Positions 22,829 through 32,628 of a DNA stretch of 64,000 nucleotides are shown here, piece by piece. The position numbers and the translations under genes were made by a program. The notes under the pieces are model-generated. The model was not told where the DNA came from and made no database searches. It was given only the letters and a program-made list of their open reading frames with translations. Numbering within the stretch: the stretch's first letter is position 1; every line of letters begins with the position of its first letter. This stretch comes from Hsuehochloa calcarea. Lineage: Eukaryota > Streptophyta > Magnoliopsida > Poales > Poaceae. The stretch spans positions 36,199,232 to 36,263,231 of the forward strand of contig CM070599.1 of the NCBI GenBank assembly GCA_036346395.1. Direction: 5' to 3'.

Positions 22829-24814
22829 TGAAGTATCTTGTCCCACTATTATGAGTTAATGGTATGGTGTGGTAATTAATGATAATCATATTGTAGAACT
22901 AACATTTTCTATGAGTTGGATGAATAGGTTATGTTCCAGGATAATGGAGACTTGAGATGATCATGAGTTGATCATCAAGTCAAGTGAAGACACATCATGT
23001 GTTGATGGAGGTCAAGTGAAAGAATGCATTATGTGTTGATGCATATCAAGATTCGGGATGAAGGATGTCACCATGAGTTGATGAGCATCGACTCAAGATC
23101 CCGAACTAAAAGGGATCATCATGTGTTGATGATTATCAAAGTCAAGGACCCAGACTTGAAGTGAAGATGTGTGCCATCAAGCTTCAAGAAGTTGATTAAG
23201 GCAAATGTATGACTAGCTAGAGCTAAGGATGTGTTCCTAGTCTTTTACTGGTCTTGGTGTTTGGTTGAAGACCGGACTGCTAGTATAGGTTATCGTACTA
23301 TTAAGAAGGGTCTTGACTAGTAGCATGAGTTAGTCATGTGTTGATAGCTCATTATGCTTGCTCTAGCTCATCTATGCATGATGCTATTATTTGTGAATGT
23401 GTTTTGCAAATAGTCGATGCTCATGTATGATTCTTGTAGGATATGACTTTAGTTTGTAAATGTGTTCTGCAAATAGTTTTAGTCCATGTATCTTATTCCT
23501 TGTGGTGTTGATTCTAAAAGTTGGCAAATGTGTTTTGTAACTTATTTAGAATCTCACCTATAACCCCTGTTTGAATTGCACTCAAATTGACAAATGTGTT
23601 TTGCAAATTGAGTTAAGCAAAGTGCAAAGTCTCTCTGTGGTCTGGCAGTCTGAGCGCCAGTGTCAACCGGTCTGACCGATGGTGTATCGGTCGGACTACC
23701 ATCTGTTGGGTGGCCGGACCGATTGCTTCTTGAGCCGAATCTCTGTGCGGTAGTACCACCGTTAAAGAAACGGTACTACCAGAGAGTGCAAGTACCGGAG
23801 TCTTTAGCGGTACATTTTTTCAAAAAAGACACTTTTTTGGAATGTCGTTTCATTTCCTTGAGCGGTCAAACCGTCTCCCCTTGGACGGTCGGACCGGCAT
23901 GAAGCGATCAGACCAGCCATTAGTTCACGGGCCGATCGACAGTGAGTCTAACGGCTAGTTTTATAGCTGTTGGCTCTTGGGCAGTCCGACCGACCATTAG
24001 TTGGCATCAGACCGGCATGTCTCTGATTCAAATGAATCTTTCCTCCAACGGCTAGTTTTTGTGTGTAGGATATAAATACCCACCTTGGCTGGTTGGAAGT
24101 GGTTGTTGCTGGCATTCCAAAGGTTGCTAGTGTTGTTAGACATTCCGTTGAGTAAAGAGCAAGCCCTCTCATCTATTATGTGCATGTGTTGCACTTAGTG
24201 AGTTTGGAGAGCAAACCCTAAGTGCATGTGTTGTCTTAGGTAGTGGATTGTGTATCCACTTGAGTTTAGACACTTGATTAGTTCAATTGAAAGTTGAGTC
24301 TTGTTACTCTTGGTGTTTGCCGACACCTAGACGGCGTGGAGGCGTCGTGACCGGTGATCTTATCAAGAAGCTTGTGAGAAGGCCCGGCGTGGTTGTGAGT
24401 GATTTGGTGCTCACCATCTCCGGAGTGGAGGAAGAGCAACCCGAGTGGATCAAGGTGTTGGCTTAATTCATGGAGCCAATCTAATTCGTTTGGGCTTACC
24501 TCAACGTGGACTAGGGGAGACCGGCAAGTCGCGAACACCATGGTAAAACATCATTGTTTCCATTGTGGTTTTTCCTTGTGCTTTACTTTGAGCAATTTAC
24601 ATTATTTGCTTTAATTGCTTATATATTTTTGTATGATTGCTCTCATTCAATTGTATTCATATTGTTGGTGCACTTAGTCAAGCCTAGTTGATTTAGGTTT
24701 TATTTGTGCAAAACCAAATTGTTATTAGCTTCCACATTATAAATTGGTTTTAGCCAAAAGATTTTTAAAACCGCCTATTCAACCCCCCTTCTAGTCGGCC
24801 TCCTCGATCTTACA
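22829..24814 (+). repeat. 3' LTR of the SIRE-like element
   Basis: Starts TGAAGTATCTTGTCCC after a purine tract and ends GATCTTACA. It contains repeated GTGTTGATG/CATGAGTTGAT phrases (22950-23140). It also has a cluster of GGTC-GAC and CGGTACTACC inverted motifs (23640-24000), which resembles the CGGAAGTTCCG clusters of the solo LTR at 61659. Confidence 0.6.
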
Positions 24815-25144
24815 CTCGTCTATTGCATGGTGGCCCAGACCTCCTGTGGCGCGCAACGTGGCCACATTTCCGAGCGTCTTGTGCCCGGTCAATGCGCCCT
24901 AGCCTTGCGCCCGCCTCGTCTTTTTCACCCCTCCCTTCTGGTTGCTTTCGGCGTAAGATTTCAGTACATTTTCACGTGCGACAACGCACTGCCCTACGAC
25001 CAGAGCACGGGCACGTGGGCACATTCCGCCAAAAGCATCCTCTCTCCCCTCATCTTTTCCCCATCCCATCCATCACGTCGCTGCCTCCGTCAGCATGCAT
25101 GGTTAATCGCGCTGCCTCGTTTGCACGAAACGCCTTTGCACACC

Positions 25145-25154
25145 TATAAAAATA
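25145..25154 (+). promoter_or_regulatory. TATA box in left terminal repeat of MULE 1
   Basis: TATAAAAATA is followed by a CTCTCTCTC-type initiator region, about 1050 bp upstream of the first transposase codons. MULE terminal repeats commonly carry the promoter. The matching place in the right repeat is degraded. Confidence 0.55.
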
Positions 25155-25329
25155 GGCGCGACGCTCTCTCTCACGCTCATTCTGGAATTCATTCTCATTC
25201 TCGCGCTTGTCGCTGAGAACAAAGAAAATTAAACTCAAACTTTGTTCGGATTACACTGTGAAGTAAATAGTATTTATAGCAGTGGTTATGACCGTACAAA
25301 TACCGTGACATCGACATCAAGGCAAGGTA

Positions 25330-26040
25330 AAATTATTTTCTATGCTTTAGTTGTAATTATTTCAATCGTAGTTAATTAGCGCTAATATATTAGTCATAGT
25401 TAGTTAGTGGCAATTTACCTGTAGTTTGTAAAATGGTAATTAAACTAGTGGTAATTAAGCTGTCGTAATTAAATACTTATAGTTAATTAGTCGTAATTAA
25501 TAAGTAGAAATAAAGTATTAATTAATTAGTCATAATTAATGTATTATACTTAAATTTTTTATAGTTTATTAGTGCCAATTACATTAGTGCAAATTAAGTG
25601 GTCGAATTTACGTGACCATAATTAATTAATTGGTAAGTAATGACTCATATTTAATTAGTGGTAATTTAATAAACATAAATAATTACGAATAATTAGTGAC
25701 GCATAGTTAATTAGTGGCAACTAATTAAATTAAAATTAATTCAATGAGAATTACTTAGATATAATGAATCACTCGTAAGTAATTTATTGATAAGTAATCA
25801 AATTATTGCTAAGTAATTAATTATTTGTATTAAATTACTAGCATTTAATTGCTTACGTGTATGTAATATGTTGTAGTTGTCTATATCATGGGTAATTAGT
25901 GGTAAATAAATTACTTGTAATTAATTAGTATTTTTTAGTTTAGTCATATTTAATTAGTGGTAATTGAAGAAATAATCCCATGTAAATAGTCGTGTATAGT
26001 TAATTAATTAGTGCTAATTACATACGCTGTTTGTTATATT
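25330..26040 (+). repeat. AT-rich TAATTAGT array, left side of MULE 1
   Basis: Dozens of variants of TAATTAGT(G/C)GTAATTA occur at irregular 10-26-bp spacing. A smaller array of the complementary orientation lies at 27475-27950. The two together form the inner part of the inverted repeat. Confidence 0.65.
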
Positions 26041-26195
26041 ACGCACTGTAAATCAGGTTGTTGGGGCTTTATCTAATTTCAAGCATGCAGTACTTGGTAG
26101 TGTTTTATGGTGACGGTCTCGTACGGGCCAGACCCAATGGGTTGAACCTATCGAGATGCCAGTACAAGGTGGTCTGAGCAGAAAGGCTCGATGCG

Positions 26196-27475
26196 ATGAA
26201 TATTCACGAGCTTAGGAGCTACCTCCGAAGGGAGTTCGACACGGAGCCAACAACGAAGAAACTTATCATCGAGACGATCACCTGCACGAGTAGGGGAGGG
26301 CAGGACGTATGGGAGCAAGTCAAGGTGAACGGAATGGTAGCATAGGAGCAGTACATGCAGATTGCTTCCCAGCCCAAGACAGCGATATACGGGCAGCCAA
26401 TGGTGTACGTGAATTTCATACGCAGACCACCTAGAAACCTTAATGATGTTGGTGCCTCAGGAAGTGGGCAACCGCAGGCGGAGCTTGTAGACGGTAGTAT
26501 GGAGTGTGTTGTTTTGGAGGAAGTCGATGAGACAAGACTTGCGCATAATTTTGTGCAAAAATGAGGGGACATAACTGTTGTAGTTGGCCCGCATTGACTT
26601 CCACGAGTATCTACTGGACTAGCCTCTCGGGTTGGAGTCTGACGAGAACGTCGACTCAAGCTCGGATGGTAGCAAGGAGGACGCACCCCAGGGTGCTAGT
26701 CCTACAGCGAAATTGTGTATTCGGAGGTACCGTACGTGGCATCCAGACTTGATGATATCGTTGTACGGTCACTCGTACTACCGCAACAAGAAGGGTCCCA
26801 GTGGGGGTTTAATGCTAACACCCTGTTAGTTGGGCATGACTTCCCTAGCAAGGAGGCAGTGCATAAAGCTATAGTACGGTACATCTTGTCCATCAGTCGT
26901 GTGTACCGGATGCACCGGTCTAATGCAGGACATTACGCAGTGAAGTTCCTAGTGGAATGCTGCCATGGCAAGGTCAGCGCTCACCAAGCAAAGTTCTTCG
27001 ACTCGGTCTTCACGGTCAAGGTGGTGACCAATCACACTTGCGAGCTTAGCGAGCCGCAGCAGCAGCATTAGAATATGTTTTTCGCATATGTGGCAAGCCT
27101 CATCAGCCACACGTACATAAACAAGGTTGAAAGTGAAGATGCAGATAGAGGCCCGACCTGTTTCATACTAGACCGGGTGCTCTGAGCTTTCACTTAGGCC
27201 ATTGAGGGCTTCAAGTTATGTCATCCTGTGCTCACAATGAATGACACTTTCCTCACAGAGAGGTACAAGGGCACTATTCTCACCGCAGTGGTGGCGGACA
27301 GGAATGACTAGCTTCTCTCGGTTGCTTTCGCCATTGTAGACAATAAGAATACATCCAGTTAGTCGTGCTTCCATCGCGAATGTCAAGCAGCTAGTTGTGC
27401 GAGACCGGTCGAACATATGCCTTTTCACATACCGCAATACTGGGTTGTTGTCCGCTTCGAACACCATGAAAATAG
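26196..27475 (+). pseudogene. MULE 1 transposase (MuDR family), decayed
   Basis: Reading begins near MNIHELRSYLRREFDTEP at 26196 and has stops at about 26343 and 26562. After an acidic Asp/Ser-rich linker, 26715-27071 holds the MuDR N-terminal zinc-binding domain: VGHDFPSKEAVHKAIVRY, FLVECCHGKVSAHQ and a terminal NHTCEL. The catalytic domain start follows as CHPVLTMNDTFLTERYKGTI, matching the family pattern LTIDGTFLxGKYKG, and then LTAVVADRND. Several stops and shifts make it non-functional. Confidence 0.8.
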
Positions 27476-27960
27476 TAATGACCCACTTAATTATGAATAA
27501 TTAAGCACGAGTAAATTAATTACGACTAACTAATTGCACCTAATTAATTATGACTAACTAAATAGGCTCTAAATTAATTATGTGCCACTAATTTTGTCTA
27601 ATTAATTATGAATATTTAACTAAGAATTAATTAATTAGGACAAAACAATACGACTAAGTTAATTATGATTAAATTACTATGACTAAATTAACTACAACTA
27701 ATCCTAAATAGTTACGACTATTTAACTAAGAATTCATTAATTATGACTAAATAGTACTGCCTGATTTATTTACGCATAATTAATTATGATTAAATAACAA
27801 CAACTAAATTAAATACGAGTAACTACTTGCGGCTAATGGATTATGAATATTTAACTAAGAATTAATTAATTATGAGAAAATAGTAATGACTAACTTAATT
27901 AGGAATAACAAACTACAACTTAATTAATTATGACTAACACATACAAAAATAATTACCTTC
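27475..27960 (+). repeat. AT-rich ATTAATTAGT-type array, right side of MULE 1
   Basis: Repeated AATTATGACTAACTAATT variants, the reverse complement of the left array. Confidence 0.65.
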
Positions 27961-27999
27961 CCTTAATCACCGCTCTAAGTAATCTCTAATCAACAACAG

Positions 28000-28640
28000 A
28001 ATCACAAATCCCTCGCTCACTCAAATCTCTCTGCCTCATCAACACAATTTTGAAGCGATAGCGAGAGAGAGCGCAAGAACGAGGATGAGAGTGAGAGCGA
28101 GAGCGAGAGAAAGAGCGACGTCTGTTTTTGTAACCGCGCGAACGTAATTTACGCCGACCGCAGGAATCGATTCGCTTGGTTTGCACGCATGCGGAGGGAG
28201 CTAAGAAATGATGGATGGGATGGGAGAGAGAATCTCACACCGAAAGCGACCAGAAGGGAGAATGGGAAGGGCGAAAGCAGGGAGGGGAGGTAAAAGACGA
28301 GGTAGGTGCAGGGCTACAGTTGCACACATCGGGCACGAGACGCGCGGTAAGCGGTCACGTGGCGCCGCGAAGGAGGTCCGAGCCAGGGGGAACGGACGGT
28401 GTGGCGTCTGAACCACCAAGCAACAGCGCAGGAGCTCCGAGCCGGGGGCACAAACAAGGTGGCGACGTGGCGTGCGCCGTCCGGGCTATCAAGCAACGAC
28501 AGAGGTGGCGTCCTGGCCACCATGCAACGATGCAAGAGTTCTGGGTCAGGGGAAAGACAAGGTGTGACGTGGCGCAAGCAGCGCTGTCCGGGCTAGGATG
28601 CCATAGACGAGGGCTGTCCGGGCCAGGGAGCCATGGACGA
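28000..28640 (-). repeat. Right terminal inverted repeat of MULE 1
   Basis: The reverse complement matches 24830-25260 and the separated piece at 21570-21655. The outer half is built of diverged 40-50-bp sub-repeats of the form GCTGTCCGGGC(T/C)AGG...CCAT(A/G)GACGAGG. Confidence 0.7.
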
Positions 28641-28650
28641 GGTGGTGACC

Positions 28651-29390
28651 GGGTGTAGGATACACAGTAGAGGGCGACGTGGCGGGTGAAGAGCCGTTCG
28701 GACTACCAAGGAACAACAGAGGTGATCTGTGTGCATGAGAGGAACGGTGTAGAACACATATCGCGCATTCATAGTGCCAAAAATTGCATTATCCCGCGCG
28801 ACCACCCATCCTTCGAAACCGCCCTTGCAGGCACCAAATCTGCGTGCTCGCGGCCAGCTTGGATGCGAGAACTGGCGAGGGCAGCGGGAATCGGGCTCCA
28901 ATCGGCGCCCTGGTGGGTGTTATTTTGGGCTGCACTACAACAATGAATATATTGATTGGGCTGAACGGTACGCATACGTAGGCATACTTTGTTGATCATG
29001 CTGGTACAATTTGCTATTCCCTTCTGTCGCAAGACGCGAGAGAACGTTGTTTTCAGTTATGTAAGTCAGATTTTATAAACTTTGGTTATTAGTATCTTTT
29101 TCAACATTTAGATTGAAAATATGAAACAGTATGTAATGATTTGTCTCGAATTTTTTTATAAAAGTATAATTTTATTAGGTTTTATAAATCTATTAATCAA
29201 AGTGATGCTTTAGGAACCATGTCGATGTCCAAGACAACATTATTTTATGACTAAAAGAGAGTAATTGCCTTCTGTTTTCTTCTTCTTCTTTTTCTATTGG
29301 GGATTCACTCCCATTTTCCATGGCAAAATGGAAATAATGAGTTCTTTTTTTACAATTACAAGGAAGATACGCACACATACACACCACCGT
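28651..29390. other. Unassigned region
   Basis: No supported gene. The first 300 bp are GC-rich and may still be outer MULE sequence. The rest is AT-rich with no recognisable element. Confidence 0.4.
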
Positions 29391-29391
29391 C

Positions 29392-29543
29392 CATGCACAC
29401 CATATACACACACAAGTACACTCCCTTAGCACACGGCTGCATGCACACCACATCCACACACACGTGAGTACACTCTCTTAGCACACGCTTACATGCACAC
29501 CACATGCACGCATGTGCAAGTGTGCTCATTTAGCACATATCTA
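29392..29543 (+). repeat. Minisatellite, three units of about 48-52 bp
   Basis: Units start CATGCACACCA at 29392, 29440 and 29492. They contain CACACACA(C/A)GTGAGTACAC and CTTAGCACAC. Confidence 0.75.
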
Positions 29544-29589
29544 GAAAGATGGAGACCAATAATAAATCCATAACCTTAAAAATGTCTAT

Positions 29590-29690
29590 TGAAGTGTGGG
29601 CACCTAGATTTGAACCCTAGTGGTTAGAGTTGTATACCCACAACTCCATTACCCCACCCAGAGGTGGTTCCGCATAACGAGTTCTTACAC
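29590..29690 (-). other. Possible tRNA-derived SINE fragment
   Basis: The minus strand has GGGTTCAAATCTAGG, close to a Pol III B box (GGTTCAAATCC), preceded about 35 bp upstream by GGGTGGGGTAATGGAGTTG, which could be an A-box region. No clear tail or target duplication is seen. Confidence 0.3.
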
Positions 29691-30014
29691 CTTCTGTTTT
29701 CATCTAGAAAATGGTTTTTGTTTTCTATAAAAATATTTTTAGAATAATAGAAAATGTTAAATATAGAATGATTAGATATGATTGACATTTGTATAGTAAG
29801 GCAATACATTGCATAGCAAGCTGGCAGTCAGCCGGATCCTGCGTGTTCCTTTCTATGTATAGGCTGTGTATTCTTGGTAATTACTACACACCGTCCGGCA
29901 ATATAGTCTTGAGCTCCATGCGGCAATACACGAGAGACTCTGATTCATCCCATTCACTTCCCATCTAAGGCTTTTCTTTCGTGGTATCGAAACCACCTCT
30001 TCTTCAAACACATC

Positions 30015-32175
30015 ATGGCTCCATCCTCCTCAAGTGCTACCGTCTCCAACTCTGTCGCGGCGATGTCCTGGGCGAACGCCGATCTGCTTCCCACACCGTC
30101 ATTCGGTCACCTCGTCAATATCAAGTTAATGCGTGAAAACTATTTGCTCTGAAAGGCTCAGATTTTGCCCTACCTGCGAGGGCAAAGAATGCTCGGCTTT
30201 GTTGATGGCACGAGCAAGCCACCTACTCCGTTGATTGTTGAAAGCTCGGCTGAGGGAGCAGCGCAAATTGTGAACCCTGACTATCAAGCATGGGTTCAAT
30301 CCGAGCAACTTGTGCTAAGTTCGTTACGTAGGGATACATGTAGGCTATGACAGTAACAATTCAAAATATATACCACGTAAATTAGGATGTCATGCAAGTA
30401 AGAGATCATAAATCATTATCACCAGATACGCAGTGCAGCGGAAGAAACATTGGAGCAGGCTGGTCAAATGAAGAGCGCGTTGATGTAGTGGTCGCAGTAG
30501 ATCTTTCACCGTAGTCGATCATCCAGCGTAGTCGATCGACTCCTCCAGCAACCAATTGAGTTCCTCGCCAAGGTCGCGGATTGTTCTTAAGAGCAACAAC
30601 AACTGCAGGAGCGCTGCACCTCTACAGGTATCCACATGTCCAGGGCAGGAACATTGTACGTCGGTGTGCTAGCACCAAGTCGCATGGGAAGACTCTCTCA
30701 AGAAGATGGCGGCTACGGTTTCGGTGGAGCAACTCACGTCAACTCGTATATTATCTCTTTCCTAATAGCCCAAGCATCTCCTTATAAAGTGCTCATGACA
30801 GATCCTATTCAAATATGTTTTGTTCACTGTTAAGTGTGTGACCCGTTAGATTTATGTGTAGTTGGTTGTGACTCAGAAACCCTTTCTGACCACGAGTCGT
30901 TAGCAGTTCCTAGTAGGACATAACGATTCCCGAACACACACAAATTATATCGGACGAACATTAATGCAATATGATCTACGACCAGGTCCTATCTCTAAAC
31001 GATCAGATCGTATTTGGTCACGACCAGTTCGTAACTCCTTCCGATCAGGTTTCGACCACTCTGTGATTACGTTCGACCAATCCACGATCAGCTCGTAACT
31101 CCATATAACTAGTTCGTAACTGATCGAACTAAGCGACCTACTCATGCATTCTCCCTTTGCCTCACGATATATGGTTGAACTCCAGGTGAGATATTATATC
31201 ATCTATGTACTGTTCAATACTTTCTCGATCGAGTGTCAGATAACCTTATGTGGTCGAACTCTTCGACTACCAGTGGCATGTCCATACACTTTCTTTATCC
31301 GATCACTTCGAGGGTTCAGAGATATTTCTCCAGTTATGTTAGGAGGGGCAAATCCAATATCCGACTAGTCACATCCCTCCACATGTTTCATAGCATACCC
31401 GAAAGTTACATTTATAACTACCCAGTTACGAGTAGCGTTTGGCAACCCCTAAAAGTATTAGTACGCATGTAGAGAACAATGCTGATCTCAGGTCTAAGGA
31501 TTATACATCATCATTGCTTGAGACCAACTAATGACACATATAATCATAACAATCTTAATAATATCTCAAGATGAGTCTATCCAACACCATGTTCTCTAAC
31601 ATGTGTTCATATTATCGATTCGATATCTCTATATCTATTATCGGTGAAACATGATCATCAATCAATACATGTGCTTGTCGTAGAGTCACTGGTGTTCCGA
31701 CCAGTGACATCCGACCATGGATACATTTAGAACGATATCATATAAGTTAAACGAGATTCACCAATAAGTCACATACTCACTGATCTATATAACTGATGAT
31801 TCATTCATTAAACAGAATAATATTTATTCAATAACTCATAAACATAGACATGATATAATCATCTCTATGATTATCTCTAGTACATATCACAAACACATTA
31901 CTCTCGCATCTCTCTCCCGAGATTTTGTCTCAAGTACTTCTTCTATCAACTGATGCTGAGGTGTGGAACGGCTGGAGAGGATGTTCTCCTCTCAATCCAG
32001 GACAAGAATAATGCAAAATCGCATGCTCTTGGCCAATACCAAGAAAAAGGAGCTATCTGTTACTGAGTACTTTAGCAAGATGAGGGCCATAGCGGACAAC
32101 ATGGCGTCTGCCGGGAAACCGCTGGAAGAAGAGGAGTTCATCTCCTATGTACTCACCGGACTCGACTCCGACTGA
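30015..32175 (+). pseudogene. Copia element 2 gag gene, split by an LTR insertion
   Basis: The ATG is at 30015 (MAPSSSSATVSNSVAAM). The Gag stretch HLVNIKLMRENYLL-stop-KAQILPYLRGQ carries one Trp-to-stop change (TGG to TGA), and the frame continues through FVDGTSKPPTP and EQLVLSS. After 1.57 kb of inserted LTR it resumes at 31898 with the expected Gag residues SPEILSQVLLLSTDAEVW. It then needs one frame step near 31970 to enter the open stretch MFSSQSRTRIMQ...EYFSKMRAIADNMASAG and GLDSD. The two halves join without loss of codons. Confidence 0.85.
30328..31897 (-). mobile_element. Solo LTR inserted in the Copia 2 gag gene
   Basis: The insertion ends ...AACACA at 31897 and is followed by TTACT. 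On the left TTAC (30324-30327) precedes GTAGGGATACATG. One or two bases appear lost at the left junction, so the 5-bp duplication is imperfect. Removal restores Gag codons. The interior has many CGACCA/TGGTCG motifs (30950-31100). Orientation is not certain. Confidence 0.65.
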
Positions 32176-32389
32176 AGCCACCTTGTCACGTCAATCACCA
32201 CACGTATTGATCCGGTCAACACCAACGACTTGTATGCACAACTATTGGACTTTCGTGGGCATCATGGTCGTGGTCGTGGTCGTGGCCGGGGAGAACGCGA
32301 TTGGCGTGGTGGACACCAAGGTGATGGAGGCAGGAAGCAGCAATACAGCGTCAATGGAAACTAGTACAACTCTGGCCAACACAATCCCA

Positions 32390-32628
32390 GTGGTAATCAA
32401 CCCAACTTCAGCAACAGTCGACCTACTAGTCAGGTTTGTGGCAAGGTTGGTCATGTGGCCTTAAAATGCTACCAACGTCTTAATCATGCTTATCAAAATG
32501 ATGACAACCGAGTGGCTTTGATGGCACACGTCAACTCCTACAATGTGGATACAAATTGGTACATAGATACCGATGCAACTAATCACATAACAAGTGATCT
32601 TGATAGGCTGACGATGCGGGAAAATTAT
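32390..32628 (+). pseudogene. Copia element 2 zinc knuckle and protease start
   Basis: The frame gives CGKVGHVALKC (knuckle), then NWYIDTDATNHITSDLDRLT. The family pattern is W-Y-x-D-[TS]-G-A-[ST]-x-H-[MI]-T; here the active-site Gly is Asp. Upstream, 32175-32390 encodes an Arg/Gly-rich tail in a shifted frame (GRGRGRGERDWRGGHQG). Confidence 0.8.

Larger units (their letters stand above)
21656..24814 (+). mobile_element. SIRE-like Copia element inserted in the left repeat of MULE 1, internally deleted
   Basis: A short 5' LTR piece (21656 to about 21765) resembles the start of the 3' LTR (22829-24814). Both share GAGTTAATGG or AAGTTAATGG and GACTAACAT/GAACTAACAT blocks. Between them lies noncoding internal DNA with purine tracts at about 21931 (TTAGGGGGAG) and 22815 (AAAGAGGGAAAGAT). 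The 3' LTR ends with CTATTCAACCCCCCTTCTAG, a signature of plant SIRE/Maximus LTR ends. The flanking sequence ATTGCATGGTGGCCCAGA occurs on both sides. At 18 bp this is too long for a normal target duplication, so it may reflect insertion into the sub-repeats of the MULE terminus. Confidence 0.6.
21570..28650 (+). mobile_element. MULE 1: Mutator-like element with long terminal inverted repeats
   Basis: The left repeat (21570-21655 and 24830-25260) matches the reverse complement of about 28000-28640. Shared blocks include CCTAGCCCGGA...GCTGCTTGC and CTCCTGCATCATTGCATGGTGG at the outside, and CCCTTCTGGTNGCTTTCGG and CCCATCCCATCCATCA further in. Inside these lie AT-rich arrays, themselves inverted relative to each other, and a decayed transposase. 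The left repeat is interrupted by a Copia insertion. Outer edges are uncertain because the repeats contain sub-repeats of about 45 bp, and I could not identify a 9-bp target duplication. Confidence 0.75.
29754..32628 (+). mobile_element. Copia element 2 (Ale/Retrofit-like), 5' part only
   Basis: A short 5' LTR is inferred at about 29754-29978 (TGTTAAATATAG...). A degenerate primer site TGGTATCGAAACCA follows at 29982-29995. The gag gene starts at 30015, is interrupted by a solo LTR, and continues into protease. It stops abruptly at 32628 where a Gypsy-family LTR begins. Integrase and reverse transcriptase are missing. Confidence 0.7.

Noticed and set aside
28215..28658. 147-codon plus-strand frame
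   Set aside because: It overlaps the right terminal inverted repeat of MULE 1 and is made of sub-repeats.
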